6,453 nucleotides of DNA from Trueperaceae bacterium (GCA_029210865.1 JARGGE010000167.1:1-6453); one strand, 5' to 3'; positions 1 through 6,453 are shown, counted from the stretch's first letter. The notes: generated by a model not told the origin, from the letters alone. Made by a program: numbers and translations.

Positions 1-1
1 G

Positions 2-1174
<1,173 letters not shown>

Positions 1175-1203
1175 CCGGCGCGCCACGGCGCGGCGGGCAC
1201 ACG

Positions 1204-1240
1204 GAGCGGGGGGCGGTCCATGGTGGACCGCCCCCCGCTC
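1204..1240. terminator. Perfect 17-bp hairpin, probable two-way terminator
   Basis: The arms 1204-1220 and 1224-1240 are exact reverse complements (17 bp, almost all G:C) around a three-base TGG loop. The hairpin lies 29 bases after the glmS stop and 31 bases from the stop of the convergent FAS1 gene, so it is placed to end both transcripts. Neither side carries a T-tract. It is therefore not a textbook intrinsic terminator, but such tail-less hairpins are common in GC-rich genomes. Confidence 0.8.
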
Positions 1241-1271
1241 GCGTGCGCGGGCGCCAGCAGGCGCCGCGGGA

Positions 1272-1979
1272 TCAGTCGAGGCCGACGTCGCCGCAGGCGA
1301 CGGAGACGCCCATCTGGTCGGGCGAGAGGTGCATGTTGACGTAGTGCGTGCCGCCGACGATCCACTCGAAGGGCACGTCGAGGCGGGTCGAGGAGCGGCC
1401 GGTGTCGCCGTCGACGTTCGCGAGCGGGATCACGACGCCGCCGGGGGCGTCGCAGCGACCGGCGTGGAAGCGCACGGGGTGGTTACCGCCGGTGGGCGTG
1501 CCCGCCAGGTCGATGTACACGTGGGTGTCGCCGCGGCCCATGTCGACGATCAGCACGGAGCCGGAGACGCCGCCGGCGGCGGCGACGACGTTGGCGCCGT
1601 CGATCGTGACGCCGCCCTCGGTGCCGATCTGGACGTGCTCGCCCTGCAGCGTGCGCGCGTTGGTCAGGGCGACGACATCGGCGGCGCGGACGTCACCGGC
1701 GACGACGTGGTAGGTGAGGACCGCGGTGAGGAGCTCGGGGTCGGCCAGCACGGCGTCGAGCGCGCCCGCGGGCAGCGCCACGAAGGCGTCGTTGGTCGGC
1801 GCGAAGACGGTGAACGGGCCCTCGCCCGCCAGCGTCTCGACGAGGCCGGCAGCGGTGACGGCCGTCACGAGCGTGCTGAACTGCTTGTCGGCGACGGCGA
1901 TGTCGACGATGGTCTGGGCCGAGCCGACACCGAGCGCGAGCACGGTGAGGCCGGCGAACAACGTACGGGTGAAGCGCAT
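1272..1979 (-). CDS. Secreted fusion protein: FAS1 (fasciclin) domain plus SOD/CHRD-like domain
   Basis: This 235-residue protein starts with a signal peptide (MRFTRT, then a hydrophobic stretch to about residue 19, likely cut after GSA at 21), so it should act outside the cytoplasmic membrane. Residues 23-133 are a FAS1 adhesion domain, with the H1 motif FTVFAPTNDAF at 56-66 and the YH motif at 90-91. The usual final FAS1 strand (NGVIHVID-like) is not recognisable. From about 138 to 233 the protein instead resembles the small Cu/Zn-SOD/CHRD-like domain: HPVRFHAGRC at 167-176, a middle block ending VNMHLSP, and VACGD at 228-231. Cys176 and Cys229 could form a disulfide. FAS1 proteins usually mediate surface or matrix adhesion; the role of the second domain is not known here. 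The ATG at 1979 was chosen because it places the signal peptide at the N-terminus and has AGCAGG six bases upstream. The frame extends to a GTG at 2051, but that adds 24 unlikely residues. Confidence 0.9.
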   Translation of the reverse strand: MRFTRTLFAGLTVLALGVGSAQTIVDIAVADKQFSTLVTAVTAAGLVETLAGEGPFTVFAPTNDAFVALPAGALDAVLADPELLTAVLTYHVVAGDVRAADVVALTNARTLQGEHVQIGTEGGVTIDGANVVAAAGGVSGSVLIVDMGRGDTHVYIDLAGTPTGGNHPVRFHAGRCDAPGGVVIPLANVDGDTGRSSTRLDVPFEWIVGGTHYVNMHLSPDQMGVSVACGDVGLD

Positions 1980-1985
1980 GAAGAA

Positions 1986-1991
1986 CCTGCT
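1986..1991 (-). promoter_or_regulatory. Ribosome binding site of the FAS1-fusion gene
   Basis: On the minus strand AGCAGG (one mismatch to AGGAGG) stands six bases before the ATG at 1979. It supports this start over the upstream in-frame GTG at 2051. Confidence 0.5.
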
Positions 1992-2009
1992 GGGGTACCG
2001 ATCACCCCG

Positions 2010-2015
2010 AAGGTA
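2010..2015 (-). promoter_or_regulatory. Weak candidate -10 box for the FAS1-fusion gene
   Basis: The minus strand reads TACCTT (TANNNT pattern), which would give a transcript start about 24 bases before the ATG. No convincing -35 box is visible. The gene may instead be read through from the TPR gene, whose stop codon lies 90 bases upstream. A short inverted repeat (GGGGT at 1992-1996, ACCCC at 2004-2008) lies between this box and the gene. Confidence 0.25.
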
Positions 2016-2038
2016 CGGTCCGGTGCCCGCCGGGACCG
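2016..2038 (-). terminator. Weak hairpin after the TPR gene
   Basis: Arms 2016-2021 and 2033-2038 are exact 6-bp reverse complements with an 11-base loop, beginning 31 bases beyond the stop of the minus-strand TPR gene. There is no T-tract. A second short hairpin (ggcca/tggcc, 2046-2059) lies nearer the stop. Either might end or attenuate the glgA-TPR transcript, but G:C-rich chance pairing is equally possible. Confidence 0.25.
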
Positions 2039-2069
2039 GAGCGCAGGCCACGGTTGGCCGGCCGCGGCC

Positions 2070-2912
2070 TCACGGGCCGCCGCGCTGGCCCCACCACCAG
2101 ACGAGCGCCACGACGGCGGCACCGATCAGGACCGGCCGCACCCACCGCGCGCCGCCGGCGCCGGAGCGCACCCCCTTGAAGGCCGCGCGCGCCTCTTCGG
2201 CGTCGCGCTTGGCGCCCACGCGCTGCGCGCGTCGGAGCGTGGCGACGCTCTTCGCCACCTGCCCCTTGCGGCGGTAGGCGACGCCGAGGTTGTGGTGCGC
2301 GTTCGCGAAGGTGTCGTCGAGCTTGATCGCCCGCTCGTAATCGGCGATCGCGGCGTCGACCTCGCCACCCTCGAGCTTGAGGTTGCCGAGGTTCGTCAGC
2401 GCCCGCACGTGATTGGGGTCGCGCTCGAGCGCGGCCTCGAGGTGCGCGCGGGCGGTCCCGGGGTCGCCTTCGAGCAGCGCGATCGTGCCGCGCTGAGCGT
2501 CGCGCTCCGCCGCGAACCACGCCCCCTGCAGACGCTCGAGCGCGGCGCGCGCCGCGTCGGCCTCCTGCCGGTCGAGCGCGCCGGCCGCGTCGATCAGCGC
2601 GTGCAGGTCGGCGCCGAGCGCCTCCCAGTCGAGCAGGCTCGCAGGTCGGACGTCGAGCCGCGCGAGCCGCACGGTGGCGCGGCGCGGCGCCTTGGCGCGC
2701 ACCGAGGCCTCGACCTCGGTGAGGGCGTCGAGCGCCTCGAGCACGTCGGGCTGGTCGCTCGCGCCGGTCAGGCGCAGCGTCTGGGCGGCGAGGCCGAAGC
2801 GCCCCAGCGCGACCAGGCCGCGCCAGTCGCCGGTGCGGGCGAGCTCGAGCCAGGGGGCATGGCCGGCGCCGACGGCCTCACCGCCGCGGTCGTCGCTGGG
2901 CGTGGGGTTCAT
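2070..2912 (-). CDS. TPR-repeat protein with a C-terminal membrane anchor
   Basis: This 280-residue protein has no signal peptide. The N-terminal half (about 15-130) is Ala/Leu/Arg-rich and helical with no family I recognise. Three TPR units follow at about 134-167, 168-201 and 202-235; the second and third show the classic pattern (ALTNLGNLKLEGGEVDAAI, then ANAHHNLGVAYRRKG). A single hydrophobic helix near residues 258-275 (VLIGAAVVALVWWW) sits just before the C-terminus, so the protein is probably tail-anchored with the TPRs in the cytoplasm. TPRs bind partner proteins; the partner is unknown. The ATG at 2912 overlaps the glgA stop by four bases (ATGA) and has GGAGG six bases upstream inside glgA, so the two should be translationally coupled. 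An open frame continues far upstream antisense within glgA's span, but only this start has a ribosome site. The gene call is secure; the function is unassigned. Confidence 0.88.
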   Translation of the reverse strand: MNPTPSDDRGGEAVGAGHAPWLELARTGDWRGLVALGRFGLAAQTLRLTGASDQPDVLEALDALTEVEASVRAKAPRRATVRLARLDVRPASLLDWEALGADLHALIDAAGALDRQEADAARAALERLQGAWFAAERDAQRGTIALLEGDPGTARAHLEAALERDPNHVRALTNLGNLKLEGGEVDAAIADYERAIKLDDTFANAHHNLGVAYRRKGQVAKSVATLRRAQRVGAKRDAEEARAAFKGVRSGAGGARWVRPVLIGAAVVALVWWWGQRGGP

Positions 2913-4345
2913 GGGCGGCCTCCGTCGGCGCGGGTCCGCTCCGCCCGGGCGGCGCCGTAGAGGGCGTCGTACGCGGCGACCGCGCGGTCCCAGCCGAAGC
3001 GTTCGCGGGCGGCCGCGGAACGCCGGACGGCCCAGCGGGCTTCGTCGTCGTAGGCCTCGCGGGCGCGCCGCAAGGCGTCGGCGAGCGCCGCGGGGGTGGC
3101 GTCGGTGAACAGGAACCCGGTGCGGTCGTCGTCGATCGTGTCGGCCAGGCCACCGGTCGCGCGCGCGACGGGCAGGGTGGCGTAGCGCATCGCGATGAGT
3201 TGCGCCAAGCCGCACGGCTCGAAACGCGACGGCAGCGCGAGGGCGTCGGCACCGGCGTAGATGCGGCGCGCGAGCGCGTCGTCGTACCCCACCCGGCCCG
3301 CCACGCGCCCCGGGTGGCGCGCGAAGGCGCTCCGCGCGGCCTGCTCGAGGCCGGGGTCGCCGGCCCCGAGGACGGCGAGGTTCCACCCCTGATCGATGAG
3401 GTCGGGGACGGCCGCGATCAGCAGGTCGATGCCCTTCTGATCGGCGAAACGGCTGACCAGCCCCAAGAGCGGGCGGCCCGCCTCGAGCCCGAGCTCGGCT
3501 TCGAGCGCCTCCTTGCAGCGCCGCTTGCCCGCGAGGTCGTCGGCGGCGAAGGCGTGCGCGAGCGCGGGGTCGGTCGCCGGGTCGAAGGCCACGTCGTCGA
3601 GGCCGTTCAGGATGCCGCTGAGGCGGGGGCCCAGCGCGGCGAAGGTCGCGTCGAGCCCGTAGCCCACGCCGCCCTCGCCGAGCTCCCGGGCGTACCCGGG
3701 GGAGACGGTGGTCACCCGGTCGGCCGTCACCAGCCCGGCGTGGAGCAAGTTGCCGCGACCGTGCAGCGCCAGCGGCCCCGCCAGCTCGCCCGGCAGACGC
3801 GCCCAGCGCACGACGTCCGCGGCGTCGGCATGGCCCTGGTACTGCGCGTTGTGCACCGTCAGGACCGTCGGCCGGCCCGCCGAGCCGCTCGGGACGTGGT
3901 CGCCGTGGCGCAGGAGCGCAGGAAGGAGCGCGGCGTGCCAGTCGTGGACGTGGACGACGTCGGGCGCGAAGCCGAGCCGCGCGGCGACCTCGGGGACGGC
4001 GCGCGCGAAGAGGGCGAAGCGCCAGGCGTCGTCCGGGTAGCCGTAGAGGGCGGGGCGTCGGAAGGCCTCGTGGCCGACGAAGGCGAACCGGCGGGTGTCG
4101 CCGGCGCGGTCGGTGACGTCGCGGGTGCCGACGCCGACGCTGACGGAGCCACCGTCGAAGGGCACCGAGACGTCGCCGATCCACAGCGGCGGCGGGTCGG
4201 CGCGGAGCGCGGCGTACCAGGGGTGGACGACCAGGACGTCGTGCCCGGCGGCGGCCTGAGCGGCCGGCAGGGCGCCGAGGACGTCGGCGAGACCGCCGGT
4301 CTTGGCGAAGGGGACGGCTTCGGCCGTGGCATGGAGGAGGCGCAC
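2909..4345 (-). CDS. glgA: Glycogen synthase, ADP-glucose type (GT5)
   Basis: GlgA transfers glucose from ADP-glucose to the non-reducing ends of alpha-1,4-glucan in the cytoplasm. At 478 residues it is the normal bacterial length (about 477). The N-terminal ADP-glucose loop is KTGGLADV at 15-22. Next come VVHVHDWHAAL (130-140) and TVHNAQYQG (163-171), whose His165 matches E. coli His161, then GILNGLDD at 244-251. The C-terminal Rossmann domain has SRFADQKG at 298-305 (Arg299 and Lys304, matching E. coli Arg300 and Lys305) and PSRFEPCGL at 372-380, with Glu376 matching the catalytic-site Glu377. ATGGLADT near 396-403 completes the family pattern. All key residues are present, so it should be active. 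The start is GTG at 4345, aligned with the normal family N-terminus. There is no Shine-Dalgarno; a TAGACT box seven bases upstream suggests a leaderless mRNA. It overlaps the TPR gene by four bases. No glgB, glgC or glgP is in view. Confidence 0.97.
   Translation of the reverse strand: MRLLHATAEAVPFAKTGGLADVLGALPAAQAAAGHDVLVVHPWYAALRADPPPLWIGDVSVPFDGGSVSVGVGTRDVTDRAGDTRRFAFVGHEAFRRPALYGYPDDAWRFALFARAVPEVAARLGFAPDVVHVHDWHAALLPALLRHGDHVPSGSAGRPTVLTVHNAQYQGHADAADVVRWARLPGELAGPLALHGRGNLLHAGLVTADRVTTVSPGYARELGEGGVGYGLDATFAALGPRLSGILNGLDDVAFDPATDPALAHAFAADDLAGKRRCKEALEAELGLEAGRPLLGLVSRFADQKGIDLLIAAVPDLIDQGWNLAVLGAGDPGLEQAARSAFARHPGRVAGRVGYDDALARRIYAGADALALPSRFEPCGLAQLIAMRYATLPVARATGGLADTIDDDRTGFLFTDATPAALADALRRAREAYDDEARWAVRRSAAARERFGWDRAVAAYDALYGAARAERTRADGGRP
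2919..2923 (-). promoter_or_regulatory. Ribosome binding site of the TPR gene, inside the 3' end of glgA
   Basis: GGAGG on the minus strand, six bases before the ATG at 2912, is the best Shine-Dalgarno match among the gene starts here. It fixes the TPR start and supports coupled translation from glgA. Confidence 0.75.
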
Positions 4346-4352
4346 GGCATCG

Positions 4353-4358
4353 AGTCTA
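4353..4358 (-). promoter_or_regulatory. -10 box for a leaderless glgA transcript
   Basis: The minus strand reads TAGACT, a TANNNT box, with seven bases between it and the glgA GTG at 4345. A transcript starting about seven bases after the box would begin at the start codon itself. No Shine-Dalgarno and no clear -35 box are present. TANNNT boxes at this spacing are the known signature of leaderless genes in Deinococcus. It lies back to back with the plus-strand box at 4408. Confidence 0.6.
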
Positions 4359-4407
4359 CCGCGCTCACGGGTCGCGCCAGGACACGGTTCTCATGGCGAC
4401 GCTTCCC

Positions 4408-4413
4408 TATACT
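4408..4413 (+). promoter_or_regulatory. -10 box for the S41 protease transcript
   Basis: TATACT is a near-perfect -10 hexamer (one mismatch to TATAAT) in an otherwise GC-rich stretch. Transcription would begin near 4419-4420, about 25 bases before the protease ATG. That is exactly at an ATG opening a nine-codon ORF. The -35 region (about 4385-4390, cggttc) does not match the consensus. Confidence 0.7.
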
Positions 4414-4418
4414 GCCGC

Positions 4419-4448
4419 ATGAACCGACGCTGCCTGGAGTCCGCATGA
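4419..4448 (+). CDS. Possible nine-residue leaderless leader ORF (MNRRCLESA)
   Basis: An ATG five bases after the -10 box opens a nine-codon ORF, MNRRCLESA, ending in TGA. The TGA overlaps the ATG of the S41 protease in the ATGA arrangement. If the transcript starts at 4419, this ORF would be read leaderlessly and could deliver ribosomes to the protease start. It is too short to identify by homology, and the peptide may have no function of its own. The alternative is that 4419-4444 is a plain short 5' UTR and the ATG is chance. Confidence 0.35.
   Translation: MNRRCLESA
4436..4439 (+). promoter_or_regulatory. Ribosome binding site of the S41 protease
   Basis: GGAG lies five bases before the ATG at 4445. 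It selects this start in a frame that stays open for more than 1.2 kb upstream, antisense to glgA, and so is not bounded by a nearby stop. Confidence 0.65.
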
Positions 4449-5797
4449 AGCGCTTCGCCCTGATCACCGGCGCCCTCGCCCTCTTGCTCACCGCCGTGGT
4501 CGTGCAAGCGCAGCTCTCGCGCGACTTCGCCAACGAGTTCCTGGCGCAGCCCGCCGGCCGCGCGTTGGTGCAGACGTTCGGCGCGCTGAAGACCGGGTAC
4601 CTCGAGGACGTCGACGACGACGCGATCATCCGGGGCGCGATCACCGGCATGCTCGAGGCGGTCGGCGACCCCTTCACGTACTACCTCGAGCCGCGCACCG
4701 CCGCCCGTGAGGCCCAGGACCGCAGCGGGACCTTCGAGGGCATCGGCGCGGTGCTCACCCCCTTCAACCGCCAGACCGGCCGCGGCGTCGAGATCCTCAA
4801 CGTCTACCGCGGTGGCCCGGCCTACCAGGCCGGGGTGCAGCGCGGCGACATCTTCCTCGAGGTCGACGGGGTGGACGTCTCCGACTTCACGACCACCGAG
4901 GTGGTCGACCTGGTGCGCGGGCCCGGCGGCACCACCGTCGAGATCACCTTCCGGCGCCCGGGCGCGGAGGCGCCGGTCTCCTTCGCGATCGTCCGCGACA
5001 CGATCGAGATCGTCGACGTGACCGCCGGGCTCGTCGACGGCGACGTCGGGTACGTCGCGATCTCCTCGTTCGGCAACCAGCGGGTCTACGACCAGCTGAT
5101 GGACGCGCTCGCCCGCCTCCAGCTCGAGGGAGCCACCAGCTTCGTCCTCGACCTTCGCAACAACCCCGGCGGCCTGCTGACCCAGGGCATCCTGGTCGCC
5201 GACGAGTTCCTCGGCGACGGCGACATCGTGTTCCAACGCGCGCGCGGCGTCACCCAACGCCTCGCCTCGGCCGACCCGCGCGGCGTGGTCGACGCGCCGA
5301 TGGCCGTGCTGGTCAACCGCAACTCCGCCTCGGCCTCCGAGATCGTCGCGGGGGCCCTGCAGGACAACCACCGCGCCTTGGTGATCGGCGAGACGACCTT
5401 CGGCAAGGGCGTCGCGCAGAGCGTGGTCTCGCTCTCCGACGGCGGTCAGCTCGCCTACACCTCGTTCGAATGGCTGACGCCCGACCGGCGCTCGATCAGC
5501 GCCGAGGGCGTCGTGCCCGACCTCTCGGTGATCGACACGCTGCTCACGCAGACGATCTCGATCGACGGTCGCGGCGGCGAGGTCGGCCAGGTCGTCACGA
5601 TCCTGGTCGACGGGGTCGAGGTCGGCTCCACCGAGGTGGCCGAGGACGGCGAGTTCACCTTCGTCACCACCGGCCCGCGGCCCGTCCTCTCCGAGGTCCA
5701 GGGCGAGGCGCTCGTCGACCTGGAGAACGACGCCGTCCTCGCCGCCGCCCTCGTGGCGCTGCGCGACGGGTCGGCTGCGGCCCTCGGCTCGCGCTGA
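4445..5797 (+). CDS. ctpA: S41 C-terminal processing protease with PDZ domain
   Basis: This 450-residue serine protease belongs to the CtpA/CtpB/Prc family, which trims or degrades exported proteins from their C-termini. A signal peptide (MKRF, hydrophobic to about residue 20, likely cut after VQA at 22) sends it across the membrane. Residues 28-83 match the family's N-terminal helical segment, ending GDPFTYYLEP. A PDZ domain covers about 97-172 (FEGIGAVL, then GGPAYQAGVQRGDIFLEVDG). The protease core follows: VGYVAISSFG at 201-210, LDLRNNPGGLL at 235-245, NSASASEIVAGALQD at 293-307 and GETTFGKGVAQS at 315-326. By the family spacing (25, then 4 residues) the catalytic Ser-Lys-Gln are Ser296, Lys321 and Gln325. 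After VVPDL, where relatives soon end, a beta-rich stretch runs from about 364 to 424 before the terminal helix. The gene is divergent from glgA and lies 55 bases upstream of the ABC gene. Family is secure; ctpA is a generic name and the substrate is unknown. Confidence 0.95.
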   Translation: MKRFALITGALALLLTAVVVQAQLSRDFANEFLAQPAGRALVQTFGALKTGYLEDVDDDAIIRGAITGMLEAVGDPFTYYLEPRTAAREAQDRSGTFEGIGAVLTPFNRQTGRGVEILNVYRGGPAYQAGVQRGDIFLEVDGVDVSDFTTTEVVDLVRGPGGTTVEITFRRPGAEAPVSFAIVRDTIEIVDVTAGLVDGDVGYVAISSFGNQRVYDQLMDALARLQLEGATSFVLDLRNNPGGLLTQGILVADEFLGDGDIVFQRARGVTQRLASADPRGVVDAPMAVLVNRNSASASEIVAGALQDNHRALVIGETTFGKGVAQSVVSLSDGGQLAYTSFEWLTPDRRSISAEGVVPDLSVIDTLLTQTISIDGRGGEVGQVVTILVDGVEVGSTEVAEDGEFTFVTTGPRPVLSEVQGEALVDLENDAVLAAALVALRDGSAAALGSR

Positions 5798-5798
5798 C

Positions 5799-5828
5799 CT
5801 CGGGCGTGCCGGCGACGGTCCGCCCGAG
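5799..5828 (+). terminator. Hairpin between the S41 protease and ABC genes
   Basis: CTCGGGCG (5799-5806) and CGCCCGAG (5821-5828) are exact 8-bp reverse complements with a 14-base loop, starting one base after the protease stop. There is no T-tract. It could be a terminator, an attenuator or an mRNA 3' stabiliser within an operon. A 9-base direct repeat, GTCCGCCCG (5818-5826 and 5830-5838), overlaps its right arm. Confidence 0.35.
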
Positions 5829-5852
5829 CGTCCGCCCGGGCGGTGCGCTCCG

Positions 5853-6453
5853 ATGATCGAGGTGCGCGGGCTCGTCAAGCGCTACGGCGCGCAGCGCGCG
5901 GTCGACGGCGTCGACCTCGCGGTGCGTGCCGGTGAGGTGGTGGGCCTGCTCGGTCCGAACGGAGCCGGCAAGTCGACCACGATCAAGGCGATCGTCGGCC
6001 TGCTGCGACCGACGCAGGGCACCGTCGCGGTCGCCGGCCACGACGTCCGCCGCGCCTCGGTGGCCGCCAAGGCCGCGCTCGGGTACGTGCCCGACCGGCC
6101 GTACCTCTACCCCAAGCTCACCGGGCGCGAGTTGCTCCGCTTCGTCGGGCGGCTGCGCCGGCTCGACGACGCGGAGCGACGGGCGGACGCCTGGCTGGAA
6201 CGCTTCGACCTTCAGGACGTCGGGAACGAGATCGTCGAGACCTACTCCCACGGCATGCGCCAGAAGCTGACCTTCGCGGCCGCGCTGCTCCCCGACCCCT
6301 CCGTGCTCGTCGTCGACGAACCCATGGTGGGCCTCGACCCGCGCGCCGCTCGACAGGTTCGCGACCTGATGCGCGACCACGCCACGCGCGGCCGCACGGT
6401 GCTGCTCACCACCCACGCCATGGAGGTGGCCGAGGCGGTCGCGCACCGGGTGG
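5853..6453 (+). CDS. ABC transporter ATP-binding protein, 3' end cut by window
   Basis: The first 200 residues of an ABC ATPase are visible; most single-domain members run about 230-310. It hydrolyses ATP to drive a membrane partner that is not in the window, probably encoded next. Walker A is GPNGAGKST at 34-42. The Q-loop region reads GYVPDRPYLYPKLTG (77-91) with Asp81 where Gln is usual. The signature is YSHGMRQK (131-138) instead of LSGGQ. Walker B is VLVVDEP (151-157) with catalytic Glu156, then the D-loop GLDP, and the H-loop His188 in TTH. GYxP[DE]xPxLYxxLT with YSHGM is typical of ATPases paired with multi-helix ABC-2 or EcsB-like membrane proteins, so export is more likely than solute uptake. 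The ATG at 5853 gives the standard N-terminus MIEVRGLVKRYG; no good Shine-Dalgarno precedes it (only GGGCGG, nine bases away). The substrate cannot be assigned. Confidence 0.93.
   Translation, partial: MIEVRGLVKRYGAQRAVDGVDLAVRAGEVVGLLGPNGAGKSTTIKAIVGLLRPTQGTVAVAGHDVRRASVAAKAALGYVPDRPYLYPKLTGRELLRFVGRLRRLDDAERRADAWLERFDLQDVGNEIVETYSHGMRQKLTFAAALLPDPSVLVVDEPMVGLDPRAARQVRDLMRDHATRGRTVLLTTHAMEVAEAVAHRV

Noticed and set aside
1980..2051. Longer FAS1-fusion start at GTG 2051
   Set aside because: It would place 24 Pro/Gly/Arg-containing residues before a clear signal peptide and ignore AGCAGG before the ATG at 1979.
1329..2960. A 543-codon plus-strand open frame across the FAS1 and TPR genes
   Set aside because: It is antisense to two convincing genes, has biased composition and no recognisable domain.
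2070..4184. A 704-codon minus-strand frame extending the TPR protein upstream through glgA
   Set aside because: Its first 424 codons are an Arg/Pro/Gly-rich off-frame reading of glgA; the ATGA overlap and GGAGG define the start at 2912.
4348..4350. Minus-strand ATG three bases upstream of the glgA GTG as the glgA start
   Set aside because: It is out of frame with glgA and only two bases from the -10 box.
3200..4444. Plus-strand open frame continuous with the S41 protease, extending it by 415 codons
   Set aside because: It runs antisense to glgA, is low-complexity Arg/Gly/Val-rich, and stays open only because of the GC-biased third positions of glgA. The protease signal peptide and GGAG fix the start at 4445.
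4391..5878. A 495-codon minus-strand open frame opposite the protease
   Set aside because: It mirrors the protease codon pattern (Asp/Val/Gly/Arg-rich), has no domain, and would overlap both divergent promoters.

Overview
This is a strongly GC-rich window (roughly 70% by eye, not counted) with dense bacterial coding. It holds six protein genes, two of them cut by the window edges. Two divergent start regions have a TANNNT-type -10 box immediately upstream of a start codon. That leaderless style, together with the FAS1 protein, tail-anchored TPR protein and S41 protease, fits Deinococcota (Deinococcus/Truepera-like), but this is an inference and no phylogenetic marker was tested.

Layout, left to right. 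(1) The 3' two thirds of glmS on the plus strand, lacking the glutaminase domain because of the window edge. (2) A perfect 17-bp hairpin at 1204-1240 between convergent genes, probably a two-way terminator. (3) On the minus strand, a secreted protein that fuses a FAS1 (fasciclin) domain to a Cu/Zn-SOD/CHRD-like domain. (4) Upstream of it, also on the minus strand, a tail-anchored TPR protein whose ATG overlaps the stop codon of (5) glgA, glycogen synthase; these two form an operon. (6) A 99-bp divergent intergenic region at 4346-4444 with a -10 box for each direction. (7) On the plus strand, an S41 C-terminal processing protease with a signal peptide and PDZ domain, preceded by a possible nine-codon leaderless leader ORF. 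(8) The first 200 codons of an ABC-transporter ATPase, running off the right edge.

Functional picture: GlmS makes glucosamine-6-phosphate for cell-wall and envelope sugars, and GlgA elongates glycogen from ADP-glucose. The S41 protease and FAS1-fusion protein act outside the cytoplasmic membrane. The TPR protein probably sits on the cytoplasmic face of the membrane. The ABC ATPase looks like the motor of an exporter, or of a complex with separate membrane subunits. No RNA gene, insertion sequence, CRISPR array, attachment site or origin was seen, and no intergenic stretch exceeds 300 bases.

The region is mainly housekeeping. The points most worth a second look are the leaderless mini-ORF coupled to the protease start, the FAS1/SOD-like fusion with an eroded metal motif, the beta-rich insertion in the protease C-terminus, the glgA-TPR coupling, and an abrupt codon-usage change at the start of the glmS fragment.
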